NCBI RefSeq assembly: GCF_014842265.1
Contig: NZ_JACYVI010000014.1
Location: 100,879-164,878, forward strand
Length of the DNA: 64,000 nucleotides
DNA from: Pseudomonas sp. CFBP 13711
GTDB taxonomy: Bacteria > Pseudomonadota > Gammaproteobacteria > Pseudomonadales > Pseudomonadaceae
Direction of reading: 5' to 3'
The notes under the pieces: model-generated
Database searches by the model: none
Told to the model about the DNA's origin: nothing
The model's input: the letters and a program-made list of their open reading frames with translations, nothing else
Position numbers and translations under genes: made by a program
Shown here: piece after piece, positions 26,725 through 36,041 of the stretch
How positions within the stretch are numbered: position 1 is the stretch's first letter
How the letters are laid out: every line of letters begins with the position of its first letter

Positions 26725-29217
26725 TCATGCGGGCACCGGTCGGCTTAGCCCGGGTGGTAGCGGATCGACGGGCCGATGCTTCATCCGCGTCAGACGCAAC
26801 GCATTCAACACCACCACCAGCGAACTCACCGACATCCCGGCCGCCGCCCACAACGGCGTGACCCAGCCCAGCGCCGCGAAGGGCAGCACCAGCCCGTTGT
26901 ACAGCCCGGCCCACGCCAGATTTTCCACAATGATCCGCCGTGTGCGCCGAGCGAGGCCAAAAGCCTCCACCAACACGTGCAGACGGTTCGACAACAACAC
27001 CGCGTCCGCGCTGGTCTTGGCCAGGTCGGTGGCCGAACCCATGGCGATGCTGATGTCGGCCGCCGCCAGCATCGGCACATCATTAACCCCGTCGCCGATC
27101 ACCAGAAGGGTCCGGCCCTCTGCCCGCAGCCGTTGCAGAATGGCGAGCTTGTCATCCGGCCGCAGGCTGCCCCGGGCGTCATCGATCTGCAACTGAGTCG
27201 CGACGCTGGAGACCATGGGTGAGCTGTCGCCGGACAATAACAACGTCTTCCAGCCGCGCTGTTTGCACGCCTCGACCAGCGCCGCCGCGTCGTCCCGCAG
27301 CCGATCATCCAGTACCAGCCAGGCGAGTGCCTGCGTGTCATCCCCCAGCAACAACCACTGACCGGGCTCGTCGGGCATCAATGGCACGGCGACGCCACTC
27401 AAGGCGCAGACAAACCCGGGCTGACCGATGCGTAACGGGCGCCCATCAACGACGCCTTCGAGCCCCAGCCCCGGCGTGGCGACGACCCCTTCAGCGGTCA
27501 GCGGCGTCTTGCCGAACGCCCGGGCAATCGGGTGTTCAGACCGACTTTCCAGTGCCGCCGCCAGGCTCAAGCAGTCGTCACTGCTCAGCGCGCCGAGGCT
27601 GCGAATGGCCCTTAACGTCAGGCGTCCTTCGGTCAGCGTGCCGGTCTTGTCGAAGATCACCGTGTCGATCCGGTTCAGCCCCTCCAGGACATGGCCGCGG
27701 GTGAGCAGCAGCCCGAGTTTATGCAGCGTGCCGGTGGCGGCCGTCAGGGCGGTGGGCGTCGCCAGCGACAAGGCGCACGGGCAGGTGGCGACCAGCATCG
27801 CCAGCACAATCCAGAACGCGCGGCTTGCGTCGAGCTGCCACCAGACCACGCCGACATACGCCGCCAGCACCAGCGAAATCAGCAAAAACCACTGCGCTGC
27901 GCGGTCCGCCATTTGCGCGAGGGGCGGCTTCTCCGATTGGGCGCGCTCCAGCAATCGGACGACGGCAGAGAGTCGCGTGTCAGCGCCGAGGGCGAGTACT
28001 TCCACCGTCAGCACGCTTTCCACATTGACGGTGCCGGCGGTGACGGCGTCTCCCACCTGACGGGGCTGAGGCAGGTACTCGCCGGTGAGCAGCGATTCGT
28101 CGATGCTCGAGCGGCCCGCGATGATTCGGCCGTCCGCCGGCAACAGCGCGCCGGGGTGGACCACCACGCGATCGTGCAAACGCAACTGATAGGTCAAGAC
28201 GCGCTCGGTCTGGCCGTCCGCGTTCAACCGCAGGCAGGAAGCCGGCAGCAGATTGACCAGTTGCGCGGTCGCCGCGCTGGTGCGTTCCCGGGCGCGGCGT
28301 TCCAGGTAGCGACCGGTGAGCAGGAACAGCGCGAACATGCCGACCGCGTCGAAATACAATTCGCCCACGCCGGTGACCGCTGTCCAGAGGCCCGCGACGT
28401 ACGCCGCACCAATCGCCAGCGACACCGAAACATCCATGGTCAGATGGCGCGCGCGCAGGTCGCGCAGCGCCCCTTTGAAGAATGGCGCACAGCTGTAAAA
28501 CACGATGGGCGTCGTCAGAAACATCGCCACCCAGCGCAGGATCGTGTGCATCTCGGGACTGAGGTCGATGTTGAATTCGGGCCAGGTCGCCATGGTCGCC
28601 ATCATCGCCTGAAACCACAGCAGCCCGGCGACGCCCAGTTGACGCAGGCTGCGGCGGTTTTCCCGGGCCAAGTGCTCGGTCGCTTTGTCCGCCTGATAAG
28701 GGTGGCCGGCGTAACCGATGCTGCGCAGCTCGGCCAGCACCTCGCTCAAGGGCAACCCCACGTCATGCCATCGCAGGTGGAGGCGATGGTTGGACAGGTT
28801 CAGCCGCGCCTCGACCACGGCGGGCAACGTGCGCAGATGTCGCTCGATCAGCCAGCCGCACGCCGCGCAGGTGATGCCCTCGATCATCAGCGTCGTTTCA
28901 GCCACATCGCCAGCGGGGGACTCATGGCGGACAAAGGGCGCCTGCACGTCGGGACGATCAAGGAGGGCTTGTTCGTCGGCCAGAGGCGTCGGTAATACCT
29001 GAGGATTGATCGACGCTTCGCTGCGGTGCAGGTAATAGCTTTCCAGGCCGCCGGCGACGATGGCGTGGGCCACGGCCTGACAACCGGGGCAGCAGAACTC
29101 CCGCGCCTCGCCCAGCACCGACGTGATGAAGCGCCCGCCCGGCGGGACCGGCAACGTGCAGTGGTAGCAAGACCGCAGGTGTTTGATCTCGGTGGTCGGC
29201 ATTTGAGTGGCGTTCAC
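26725..29217 (-). CDS. ccoI: Copper-translocating P-type ATPase CcoI
   Basis: CcoI is the P1B-type ATPase that supplies copper for the CcoN active site. The 830-aa protein has an N-terminal CYHCTLPVPPGG and a second cysteine set, a heavy-metal-associated domain with CAACGWLIE, eight membrane helices with the transport motif CPCAL, the phosphorylation motif DKTGTLTEG and the hinge GDGVNDVPML. The initiation codon is GTG at 29217, one base after the ccoH stop; an ATG five codons later is possible. It lies between ccoH and ccoS. Confidence 0.96.
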   Translation of the reverse strand: MNATQMPTTEIKHLRSCYHCTLPVPPGGRFITSVLGEAREFCCPGCQAVAHAIVAGGLESYYLHRSEASINPQVLPTPLADEQALLDRPDVQAPFVRHESPAGDVAETTLMIEGITCAACGWLIERHLRTLPAVVEARLNLSNHRLHLRWHDVGLPLSEVLAELRSIGYAGHPYQADKATEHLARENRRSLRQLGVAGLLWFQAMMATMATWPEFNIDLSPEMHTILRWVAMFLTTPIVFYSCAPFFKGALRDLRARHLTMDVSVSLAIGAAYVAGLWTAVTGVGELYFDAVGMFALFLLTGRYLERRARERTSAATAQLVNLLPASCLRLNADGQTERVLTYQLRLHDRVVVHPGALLPADGRIIAGRSSIDESLLTGEYLPQPRQVGDAVTAGTVNVESVLTVEVLALGADTRLSAVVRLLERAQSEKPPLAQMADRAAQWFLLISLVLAAYVGVVWWQLDASRAFWIVLAMLVATCPCALSLATPTALTAATGTLHKLGLLLTRGHVLEGLNRIDTVIFDKTGTLTEGRLTLRAIRSLGALSSDDCLSLAAALESRSEHPIARAFGKTPLTAEGVVATPGLGLEGVVDGRPLRIGQPGFVCALSGVAVPLMPDEPGQWLLLGDDTQALAWLVLDDRLRDDAAALVEACKQRGWKTLLLSGDSSPMVSSVATQLQIDDARGSLRPDDKLAILQRLRAEGRTLLVIGDGVNDVPMLAAADISIAMGSATDLAKTSADAVLLSNRLHVLVEAFGLARRTRRIIVENLAWAGLYNGLVLPFAALGWVTPLWAAAGMSVSSLVVVLNALRLTRMKHRPVDPLPPGLSRPVPA

Positions 29218-29218
29218 A

Positions 29219-29752
29219 TCAATGCCTGCCCGCGCCCTGAATCGGCTCGTCGCCCAGGGTCAGTGGCTGGCCGGGGACGATCCGTTCTTCTTCGAACAGG
29301 CGCCAGGTCCGACCGTTTTCCACCCCCAGCAATTCGACGAAACGTCGGCCTTCGACCCTGTCGCTCAACTGCCCGACATAACGCCCCGGTTGCGAAGGAT
29401 TACGCGCCAGCACGATTTTGCGGTCCTTGTCCGGCTGAGTCGGAGAAATCAGGTTCAGCACCAGGGTTTCCGGCTGACTGGCGCCGCTCAGCTGCACATC
29501 CACTTCGCCGGTCAGCTCATCCAGGCCCACCATGGCTTGCAGATTGAGGGACTGAGCCAGCAACTCGCGATCCAGGGAGCGGTTGATGCCTTTCCCGGCC
29601 TCGTAATAATTGTCGGTGACGAGGTTGTCCGGGTGGGTGACGGCGATGGTGACCATGGCCAGGGTCAATGCCACCGAGCAGGTCAGGATGCCGATGATGA
29701 TCCACGGCCATAAATGCCGGTGCCAAGGTGTTGCTGCGGTGACTGGGGTCAT
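29219..29752 (-). CDS. ccoH: CcoH/FixH family cbb3 oxidase assembly protein
   Basis: The 177-aa protein has one N-terminal membrane helix (WPWIIIGILTCSVALTLAMV) and a periplasmic beta-rich FixH-like domain with DNYYEAGKGINRSLDRE. CcoH associates with the oxidase during assembly. It is packed 12 bp after ccoG and one base before the ccoI start. Confidence 0.94.
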   Translation of the reverse strand: MTPVTAATPWHRHLWPWIIIGILTCSVALTLAMVTIAVTHPDNLVTDNYYEAGKGINRSLDRELLAQSLNLQAMVGLDELTGEVDVQLSGASQPETLVLNLISPTQPDKDRKIVLARNPSQPGRYVGQLSDRVEGRRFVELLGVENGRTWRLFEEERIVPGQPLTLGDEPIQGAGRH

Positions 29753-29764
29753 TTCCGACCTCTC

Positions 29765-31180
29765 TCAGCGAATGGACGGGCCGATGAAACGGCTCTTGGC
29801 GAGGACTTCGGTGTCGCTTTGCTCAATGTCCCTGAGAACGAAACTGACCTCGTTGGTGCCCGACGGCAGTTGCTCAGGCGCGACCGACAGCTCCACCGGC
29901 AGGCTGACGATCTCGCCCGCCGGCACCTTGATCTCGCGGCGCCCTTGCAGCTTCAGGTCCGGCAGCCCGGTGGCGTCGAGCACATACGTGTGGTCGATCT
30001 GGTCCTTGTTTATGATCTTGAGGCTGTAGACGTTTTCGATCCGTCCCTCGGCGTTTTCCCGGTACAGCATGCGGTCCTTGCTGACGTCGAAACCCACCAG
30101 CGAGCGCATGTAAAACGCACTGGTCAGCACGCCGATCATTACCAGCAGCACCAGGCCATAGCCGATCAAACGGGGCCGCAGTGTTTGGGTCACTTGCCCG
30201 GAAAGGTTGTGCTCGGTGGTGTAGCTGATCAAGCCGCGCGGGTAGTCCATCTTGTCCATGATCCCGTCGCAGGCGTCGATGCACGCCGCGCAGCCGATGC
30301 ATTCAATCTGCAGGCCATCGCGGATGTCGATGCCGGTGGGGCAGACCTGCACGCACATCGTGCAATCGATGCAGTCGCCCAGGCCTTCAGCCTGGTAATC
30401 GGTTTCCTTTTTACGCGCACCCCGTGGCTCGCCGCGCCGTGGGTCGTAGGAAACGATGAGGGTGTCCTTGTCGAACATCACGCTCTGAAAGCGCGCGTAG
30501 GGGCACATATAAATGCACACCTGCTCCCGCAGCCAGCCGGCGTTGACGTAGGTGGCGAGGGTGAAGAAACCGACCCAGAAATACGCCCAGCCATCGGCCT
30601 CGCCGGTGAAGAACGCCTGCAGCAGTTGGCGGATGGGCGAGAAGTAGCCGACGAAGGTCAGGCCGGTGACGAGGCCGATCAGCAGCCAGAGGCTGTGCTT
30701 GGCACACTTGCGCGCGAACTTGTTGCCGTTCATGGGCGCCTTGTCGAGTTTGATGCGCTGATGTCGGTCGCCTTCGGTGACCTTTTCGCACCACATGAAC
30801 ACCCACGTCCACACGCTTTGCGGGCAGGTGTAGCCGCACCAGACCCGCCCGGCGAACACGGTGATGAAGAACAGCCCGAACGCGCTGACGATGAGGATGC
30901 CCGACAGCAGAATGAAATCCTGGGGCCAGAACGTCGCGCCGAAGATGTAGAACTTGCGCTCCGGCAGGTTCCACCACACCGCCTGATGGGCGCCCCAGTT
31001 AAGCCAGACCGTGCCGAAATACAGCAGGAACAGCACAACGCCGCCCCCCATGCGCACATTGCGGAACACCCCGGTGAACGCGCGGGTGTAGATCTTCTCC
31101 CGCGAGGCATACAGGTCAACGGTGTCGCCGTCCTTTTCAGTCGGCGGGGTGACGTTGTGCAGCGGAATCTGGTTGCTCAT
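29765..31180 (-). CDS. ccoG: cbb3 oxidase accessory protein CcoG (polyferredoxin, proposed cupric reductase)
   Basis: The 471-aa membrane protein has five or six helices and two ferredoxin-type [4Fe-4S] motifs (CIDCTMCVQVCPTGID and CIGCAACIDACD, about residues 280-325). A membrane CGYTCPQSVW and a C-terminal Ig-like periplasmic domain complete it. CcoG has been proposed to reduce Cu(II) before CcoI-mediated delivery. The ATG at 31180 (MSNQIPLHNV) has an AGGAC ribosome site; the frame extends 20 codons further but without support. Confidence 0.95.
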   Translation of the reverse strand: MSNQIPLHNVTPPTEKDGDTVDLYASREKIYTRAFTGVFRNVRMGGGVVLFLLYFGTVWLNWGAHQAVWWNLPERKFYIFGATFWPQDFILLSGILIVSAFGLFFITVFAGRVWCGYTCPQSVWTWVFMWCEKVTEGDRHQRIKLDKAPMNGNKFARKCAKHSLWLLIGLVTGLTFVGYFSPIRQLLQAFFTGEADGWAYFWVGFFTLATYVNAGWLREQVCIYMCPYARFQSVMFDKDTLIVSYDPRRGEPRGARKKETDYQAEGLGDCIDCTMCVQVCPTGIDIRDGLQIECIGCAACIDACDGIMDKMDYPRGLISYTTEHNLSGQVTQTLRPRLIGYGLVLLVMIGVLTSAFYMRSLVGFDVSKDRMLYRENAEGRIENVYSLKIINKDQIDHTYVLDATGLPDLKLQGRREIKVPAGEIVSLPVELSVAPEQLPSGTNEVSFVLRDIEQSDTEVLAKSRFIGPSIR

Positions 31181-31236
31181 GGCAGCGTCCTGCGCCCTTC
31201 GGGCCGAATCATCAGGGTGTGCGACGGCGATATCCT

Positions 31237-32217
31237 TCACTCGGGCTTTGCCGCCGGTTCGTCCCCATGGGACAGGCTATATACGTAAGCCGCCAGCAGG
31301 TGCACCCGGTCATTTCCCTGCAGCAAAGCCTGTGCCGGCATCTGGCCCTGGCGGCCGTACTGGATGGTCTGCTGCAACTGGGCAAAGCTGGCGCCGTAAA
31401 TGAACGCGCCGGGGTGGGTCAGGTCTGGCGCGCCCAATGCGGCAACGCCTTTGCCCTGCGGACCGTGGCAGGCGACGCAGGTGGTGGCGTAGATTTTCTG
31501 GCCCGCCGCCGGGTCGGCGTTCGCGTCGGCGGGCAGCGTACGGCCACCCAGCTGTGTCAGCACATAGGCTGACACGTCGCGCACGCCTTGATCGCCGATC
31601 ACCGCACCCCACGCCGGCATCACGGCGTGACGGCCGTTCATGATGGTGGTTTTGAGGGACTGCGGATCGCCGCCCCAGCGCCAGTCAGCGTCGGTGAGGT
31701 TGGGGAAGCCATAGGCGCCTTTGGCGTCGGAGCCGTGGCAAACCGAGCAGTTCGACGCGAACAGCCGACCGCCCATCTTCAGCGCTTGTGGGTCTTTGGC
31801 CACTTCCTCGATGGGCATCGCCGCGAATTTTGCGAATATCGGCCCGAAGCGCGCCTCGGATTGCGCCATCTCCTTCTCCCATTCGTGCACGCCGGTCCAG
31901 CCGGTTGTGCCGTCGGAAAACGGGATTTTCTTATCGTTGTCGGCGTAGTCGTAACCCGGCAGCAGCCCCGTCCAGTTGCCCAGCCCAGGGTAGAACGCGA
32001 GGTAGCCCAGGGCGAAAATAAGGGTGCCGATGAACAACCAGAACCACCACTTGGGCAGCGGGTTGTCGTACTCCTCGATGCCATCGAACGCATGGCCGAC
32101 GGTTTCATCGGTGGTGTCGGCGCGCTGGCCCTTGCGCGTGGCGATCAGCAGCCAGCCCATCGCGAAGATCGTGCCCAGCGTCAGCACCGTGACGTAAATG
32201 CTCCAGAAGGCGCTCAT
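31237..32217 (-). CDS. ccoP: cbb3-type cytochrome c oxidase subunit III (diheme)
   Basis: CcoP passes electrons from c-type cytochromes to CcoO. The 326-aa protein has two N-terminal membrane helices (from MSAFWSIYVTVLTLG and around WWFWLFIGTLIFALGYLAFY) and two CxxCH heme-c sites (CSVCH and CVACH). Its start overlaps the ccoQ stop by 4 bp. Confidence 0.97.
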   Translation of the reverse strand: MSAFWSIYVTVLTLGTIFAMGWLLIATRKGQRADTTDETVGHAFDGIEEYDNPLPKWWFWLFIGTLIFALGYLAFYPGLGNWTGLLPGYDYADNDKKIPFSDGTTGWTGVHEWEKEMAQSEARFGPIFAKFAAMPIEEVAKDPQALKMGGRLFASNCSVCHGSDAKGAYGFPNLTDADWRWGGDPQSLKTTIMNGRHAVMPAWGAVIGDQGVRDVSAYVLTQLGGRTLPADANADPAAGQKIYATTCVACHGPQGKGVAALGAPDLTHPGAFIYGASFAQLQQTIQYGRQGQMPAQALLQGNDRVHLLAAYVYSLSHGDEPAAKPE

Positions 32218-32435
32218 GGTTTCTGGCTCCTTTCGGGTGTTGACGGGGCGTGGGCTTTGCTCTGGTCTTGCGCCTGCCTGACCTGCGCAATCGCCTCCGG
32301 ATCATCGGCAAACGGCAGCAGCGTCGCATCGTCGAATTCCGCCTTGCGCCGCGGGCTGTACACCCACAGCGCCAGACCAATGAAAGCCACCATCACGACG
32401 ACGGTGCCCAGGCCTCGTATTGTTCCCATGTCCAT
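32214..32435 (-). CDS. ccoQ: cbb3-type cytochrome oxidase subunit CcoQ
   Basis: This 73-aa protein has one membrane helix (TVVVMVAFIGLALWVY) followed by SPRRKAEFDDATLLPF, the characteristic CcoQ signature. It stabilises CcoP in the complex. The start is taken at MDMGTIRG (32435); three extra codons upstream are possible. The gene overlaps ccoP by 4 bp. Confidence 0.95.
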   Translation of the reverse strand: MDMGTIRGLGTVVVMVAFIGLALWVYSPRRKAEFDDATLLPFADDPEAIAQVRQAQDQSKAHAPSTPERSQKP

Positions 32436-32440
32436 GGCGA

Positions 32441-33052
32441 TCACCGTTTGCTCTTGATGAGGGTGCCCAGGCCCTGAAGGTAGGCCACCAGCGCATCCAT
32501 TTCGGTCTTGCCCTTCACCGCGTCGGCTGCGCCGGCGATGTCGGCATCGGTGTAGGGCACGCCCAGGCTGCGCAGCACTTCCATCTTCTTGCCGGTCAGC
32601 GTGCCGTCGATCCTGGTGTCCGCCAGGAAGCGGTAGGCCGGCATGATCGACTCCGGCACCAGGTCGCGCGGGTTGTTCAAATGCGCACGGTGCCAGTCAT
32701 CCGAGTAGCGCCCGCCGACCCGGGCCAGGTCCGGCCCGGTGCGTTTGGAACCCCACAGAAACGGGTGATCCCAGACGCTTTCACCTGCCACCGAATAGTG
32801 CCCGTAGCGCTCGGTTTCGGCGCGGAACGGCCGGATCATCTGCGAATGGCAGCCCACGCAGCCGTTGGCGATGTAGACGTCGCGGCCTTCGAGTTCCAGC
32901 GCCGGGCGCGGCTTCATGCCTTCGACGGGCAGGGTGGTGACGTCCTGAAAGAACAGCGGAACGATCTGGGTCAGCCCGCCGACCGCCACCGCGATGACCA
33001 TGAAGATCGACAGCAGGCCGATGTTCTTTTCCAGTGCTTCGTGCTTGATCAT
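32441..33052 (-). CDS. ccoO: cbb3-type cytochrome c oxidase subunit II (monoheme)
   Basis: The 203-aa membrane-anchored cytochrome has an N-terminal helix (IGLLSIFMVIAVAVGGL) and a heme-c site CVGCHSQMIRP near residue 66. The frame stays open for 128 more codons inside ccoN, but MIKHEALEKN at 33052 is the standard start. Its ATG overlaps the ccoN TGA by one base, so the genes are translationally coupled. Confidence 0.97.
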   Translation of the reverse strand: MIKHEALEKNIGLLSIFMVIAVAVGGLTQIVPLFFQDVTTLPVEGMKPRPALELEGRDVYIANGCVGCHSQMIRPFRAETERYGHYSVAGESVWDHPFLWGSKRTGPDLARVGGRYSDDWHRAHLNNPRDLVPESIMPAYRFLADTRIDGTLTGKKMEVLRSLGVPYTDADIAGAADAVKGKTEMDALVAYLQGLGTLIKSKR

Positions 33053-34494
33053 CAGTGAGCCCCCACGACGGCAATCTGTGCGGCGGCTTCCGCTTCTTCC
33101 GTGTTCGCTGCACGAATGGTGCGGAACACGTTGTAGGCCATGAACAGCATGCCGCTGGCGAAAATCCCTCCGCCCAACGCGCGGACGATGTACCCCGGAT
33201 GACTGGCCTGCAGGGCTTCGACAAACGAGTAGGTGAGGGTGCCGTCGTCGTTGATGGCGCGCCACATCAGGCCCTGGGTGATGCCGTTGACCCACATCGC
33301 GGCGATATAGAGGACGGTGCCGACCGTGGCGAGCCAGAAGTGCGTGTTGATCAGCGCGACGCTGTGCATCTTCGACCGGCCGTAGAGTTTCGGGATCATG
33401 TGGTAGACGGCGCCGATGGAGATCATCGCCACCCAACCCAGCGCGCCGGCGTGAACGTGGCCGATGGTCCAGTCGGTGTAGTGGGAGAGCGAGTTGACGG
33501 TCTTGATCGCCATCATTGGCCCCTCGAACGTCGACATCCCGTAGAACGCCAGCGACAGCACGAGGAACCGCAGAATCGGATCGGTGCGCAATTTATGCCA
33601 CGCGCCCGAGAGGGTCATCATGCCGTTGATCATGCCGCCCCAGCTTGGCACGAGCAGGATGATCGACATCACCATGCCCAGTGATTGCGCCCAGTCGGGC
33701 AGGGCGGTGTAGTGCAGATGGTGCGGGCCGGCCCAGATGTACAGGGTGATCAGCGCCCAGAAATGCACGATGGACAGACGATAGGAATAGATCGGGCGTT
33801 CGGCCTGTTTCGGCACGAAGTAATACATCATCCCGAGAAAGCCGGTGGTGAGGAAAAAGCCCACGGCGTTGTGCCCGTACCACCACTGGATCATGGCGTC
33901 GGTGGCGCCGGCATAGGCCGAGTACGACTTGAACAGGCTCACCGGTAGCGAGATGTGGTTGACGATGTGCAGCATTGCCGTCACCACGATGAACGCGCCG
34001 TAGAACCAGTTGGCGACATAAATATGTCGGGTCTTGCGCTTGACGATGGTGCCGAAGAACACCGCGCCGTAGGCGATCCAGACAATCGCCAGCAGGATCG
34101 CGATCGGCCATTCGAGCTCGGCGTATTCCTTGGTGGTGGTGTAGCCCATCGGCAGGGTAACGATGGCGCCGATGATGACCGCCTGCCAGCCCCAGAAATG
34201 AAAGGCCGCCAGGCCGTCGGAAATCAACCGCGCCTGACAGGTGCGCTGGACGACGTAATAGGACGTGCCGAACAAGGCACAGCCGCCGAACGCGAAAATC
34301 ACCAAGTTGGTATGAAGGGGGCGCAGTCGACCGAATGTGGTCCACGGCAAACCGAAATTCAGGTCAGGCCACACGAGTTGGGCGGCGATGAAGACGCCCA
34401 GGCCCATGCCGATGATGCCCCAGACCACCGTCATGATGGCGAACTGGCGGACGACCTTGTAGTTATAAGCAGTCGGGCTGGGTGCTGTGCTCAT
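33052..34494 (-). CDS. ccoN: cbb3-type cytochrome c oxidase subunit I (catalytic)
   Basis: CcoN carries the low-spin heme b and the heme b3-CuB oxygen-reduction site. The 480-aa protein has twelve membrane helices and the histidines expected of the family (PLHTNLVIFAFGG, HIVNHISLP, WWYGHNAVGFFLT, the paired HHLHYTALPDW, HVHAGALGW). It heads the ccoNOQP operon. In P. aeruginosa two such operons stand in tandem; only one is present here, and no TTGAT-N4-ATCAA box is visible upstream, which resembles the constitutive cco-1 type. Confidence 0.97.
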   Translation of the reverse strand: MSTAPSPTAYNYKVVRQFAIMTVVWGIIGMGLGVFIAAQLVWPDLNFGLPWTTFGRLRPLHTNLVIFAFGGCALFGTSYYVVQRTCQARLISDGLAAFHFWGWQAVIIGAIVTLPMGYTTTKEYAELEWPIAILLAIVWIAYGAVFFGTIVKRKTRHIYVANWFYGAFIVVTAMLHIVNHISLPVSLFKSYSAYAGATDAMIQWWYGHNAVGFFLTTGFLGMMYYFVPKQAERPIYSYRLSIVHFWALITLYIWAGPHHLHYTALPDWAQSLGMVMSIILLVPSWGGMINGMMTLSGAWHKLRTDPILRFLVLSLAFYGMSTFEGPMMAIKTVNSLSHYTDWTIGHVHAGALGWVAMISIGAVYHMIPKLYGRSKMHSVALINTHFWLATVGTVLYIAAMWVNGITQGLMWRAINDDGTLTYSFVEALQASHPGYIVRALGGGIFASGMLFMAYNVFRTIRAANTEEAEAAAQIAVVGAH

Positions 34495-35351
34495 GTCAGG
34501 TTCCACGGTGTGTATTTTATTAGTGTGGTCACAGCCGCACCTTCGATCGCGCGTAACCCATCACGCAGTGGCGTGGTTCGGGATCGACGGAAGCGAGGGA
34601 CGCGGTGCACGCAGAGGCCCGTTTGCCGAAGCGCAATAGGGTTCTGGCTGAGTGGCCTGAGGGAAGGAAGACAGGTCGAGCTGGATCGCGCGCGTGAGTG
34701 GGAGGGATTGGATACAACCCTGCGGGTGAAAACAGCGCTGAGGCTGCTTGTCTGCAAGAGGGCTGCGTTGCCGGGCACAATCTTGTTGCTGGGCCTGTGG
34801 CTAGCTGTCGCCGGTCCACTGTGCGGACACAGCTTAGACGCGAATGATCGCGGAGGGAAGGCTTTGGAACAGCGCCTGCGACACTTGGCCGCGCTCGACG
34901 GAAAGTTGCCGCGTCCTTGGCGGGACGCGGCGATCAACCATTTCCGGAGATAGCTGAAACGCTTCTCTGCCTGCTGTTCCTGTGCATCGAGAGAGCATTT
35001 CGACTGCAAAGTTGTATACAAAAAGCCGCTGACATTGGCACTTTTATCTGCCCAAAAATATTTGGCCCGAGCTGGCAGAAAGGCCGGCGATCGTCACGGG
35101 TGATCGTCCGGAGCGGACAAAAAGCATATTCCGTCGATGAAACCGCCCGGTTGTGTGCAGGTTGGGGCGCTCAGGATTCGGTGCTCGTTGCCGAAGTGCC
35201 GGGCCAGACTAACGCCCAGGAGCTGAACCCTTGCTGTCGGAGCAGGGCAAACAGAGGGCAGGCTCATGGCACGCCGACGTTGCTGCATAATGCCGGCCGT
35301 GGTGCTCGCCTCAGTCGGCGGGTGGTCGATGTTTTGGTAAAAGAGACCTGC
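34495..35351. other. 857-bp gene-free region upstream of ccoN
   Basis: I find no convincing gene. Open frames here lack ribosome sites and protein-like composition. No Anr box is visible. TTGTATACAA at 35012-35021 is a perfect palindrome of the kind bound by GntR-family regulators, followed by ttggcacttttatctgcccaa, which loosely resembles a -24/-12 promoter with wrong spacing. It may hold the ccoN promoter and the remains of a deleted neighbour. Confidence 0.5.
35012..35021. promoter_or_regulatory. Possible GntR-type operator palindrome
   Basis: TTGTATACAA is a perfect 10-bp palindrome in otherwise unexplained DNA. GntR/FadR-type repressors bind such sites. No GntR gene is in the window, so the site may be a relic or serve a distant regulator. 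Confidence 0.3.
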
Positions 35352-36041
35352 ATGAGCAAACAACACGCGGCGAAGCGAACGGCGGATCACTGCGCGCAGC
35401 TGGCGCAAGAACACGGCTGGATCTGGGATGCGCCGACCGGCCAGGCAGCGGAGGCGCCATCGACGCTGATTCTCGCCCACGGCGCGGGCGCCCCGATGGA
35501 CAGCGACTTCATGAACGACATCGCCACGCGCCTGGCGGCCTTGGGTGTTGGCGTGCTGCGCTTTGAATTCCCCTACATGGCCCAGCGCCGAATCGACGGG
35601 CGCAGACGACCGCCCAATCCCCAACCGAAGTTGCTGGAGTGCTGGCATGGGGTTTACGCCGCCGTGCGTGGGGGTGTGAGCGGGCGAGTGGCGATCGGGG
35701 GCAAATCCATGGGCGGACGCATGGCCAGCGTCATCGCTGACGAAGTCGAAGCCGATGGGTTGTTCTGTCTGGGCTATCCGTTCTACGCGGCGGGAAAACC
35801 CGAGAAGCCGCGGGTCGCGCACCTGGCGGGACTGCGGACGCCGACGCTGATCGTGCAGGGCGAACGCGATGCGCTGGGCAATCGAGAGGCGGTTGAAGGG
35901 TACGAGCTGTCGAAAGCTATCAATGTGCATTGGGTGCCGGCGGCCAACCATGACCTCAAACCGCTGAAATCATCGGGCCTCAGTGTCGAGGCGTGCATGC
36001 AGGAAATCGCCGGGCTTATGGCGCGCCCGCTGATCGGATAG
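35352..36041 (+). CDS. Alpha/beta hydrolase of the KANL3/Tex30 type
   Basis: The 229-aa protein has the alpha/beta hydrolase layout: LILAHGAGAPMDSDF for the oxyanion region, GGKSMGGRMAS with the nucleophile serine, then TPTLIVQGERDALG (acid) and AANHDLKP (histidine). It has no signal peptide, so it is cytosolic. The natural substrate is unknown. The ATG at 35352 begins MSKQHAAK. Its end overlaps the convergent downstream gene by 26 bp. Confidence 0.87.
   Translation: MSKQHAAKRTADHCAQLAQEHGWIWDAPTGQAAEAPSTLILAHGAGAPMDSDFMNDIATRLAALGVGVLRFEFPYMAQRRIDGRRRPPNPQPKLLECWHGVYAAVRGGVSGRVAIGGKSMGGRMASVIADEVEADGLFCLGYPFYAAGKPEKPRVAHLAGLRTPTLIVQGERDALGNREAVEGYELSKAINVHWVPAANHDLKPLKSSGLSVEACMQEIAGLMARPLIG

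Noticed and set aside
27691..28995. A 434-codon open frame antisense to ccoI
   Set aside because: Shadow of a P-type ATPase gene with certain motifs.
29714..31288. A 524-codon open frame antisense to ccoG
   Set aside because: Antisense to a clearly recognised gene; low-complexity composition.
32441..33436. CcoO with a 128-residue N-terminal extension
   Set aside because: The extension overlaps ccoN; the standard start MIKHEALEKN at 33052 overlaps the ccoN stop as expected.
34491..35021. A 176-codon frame upstream of ccoN
   Set aside because: No ribosome site, no domain, serine/arginine-rich low-complexity product; looks non-coding.
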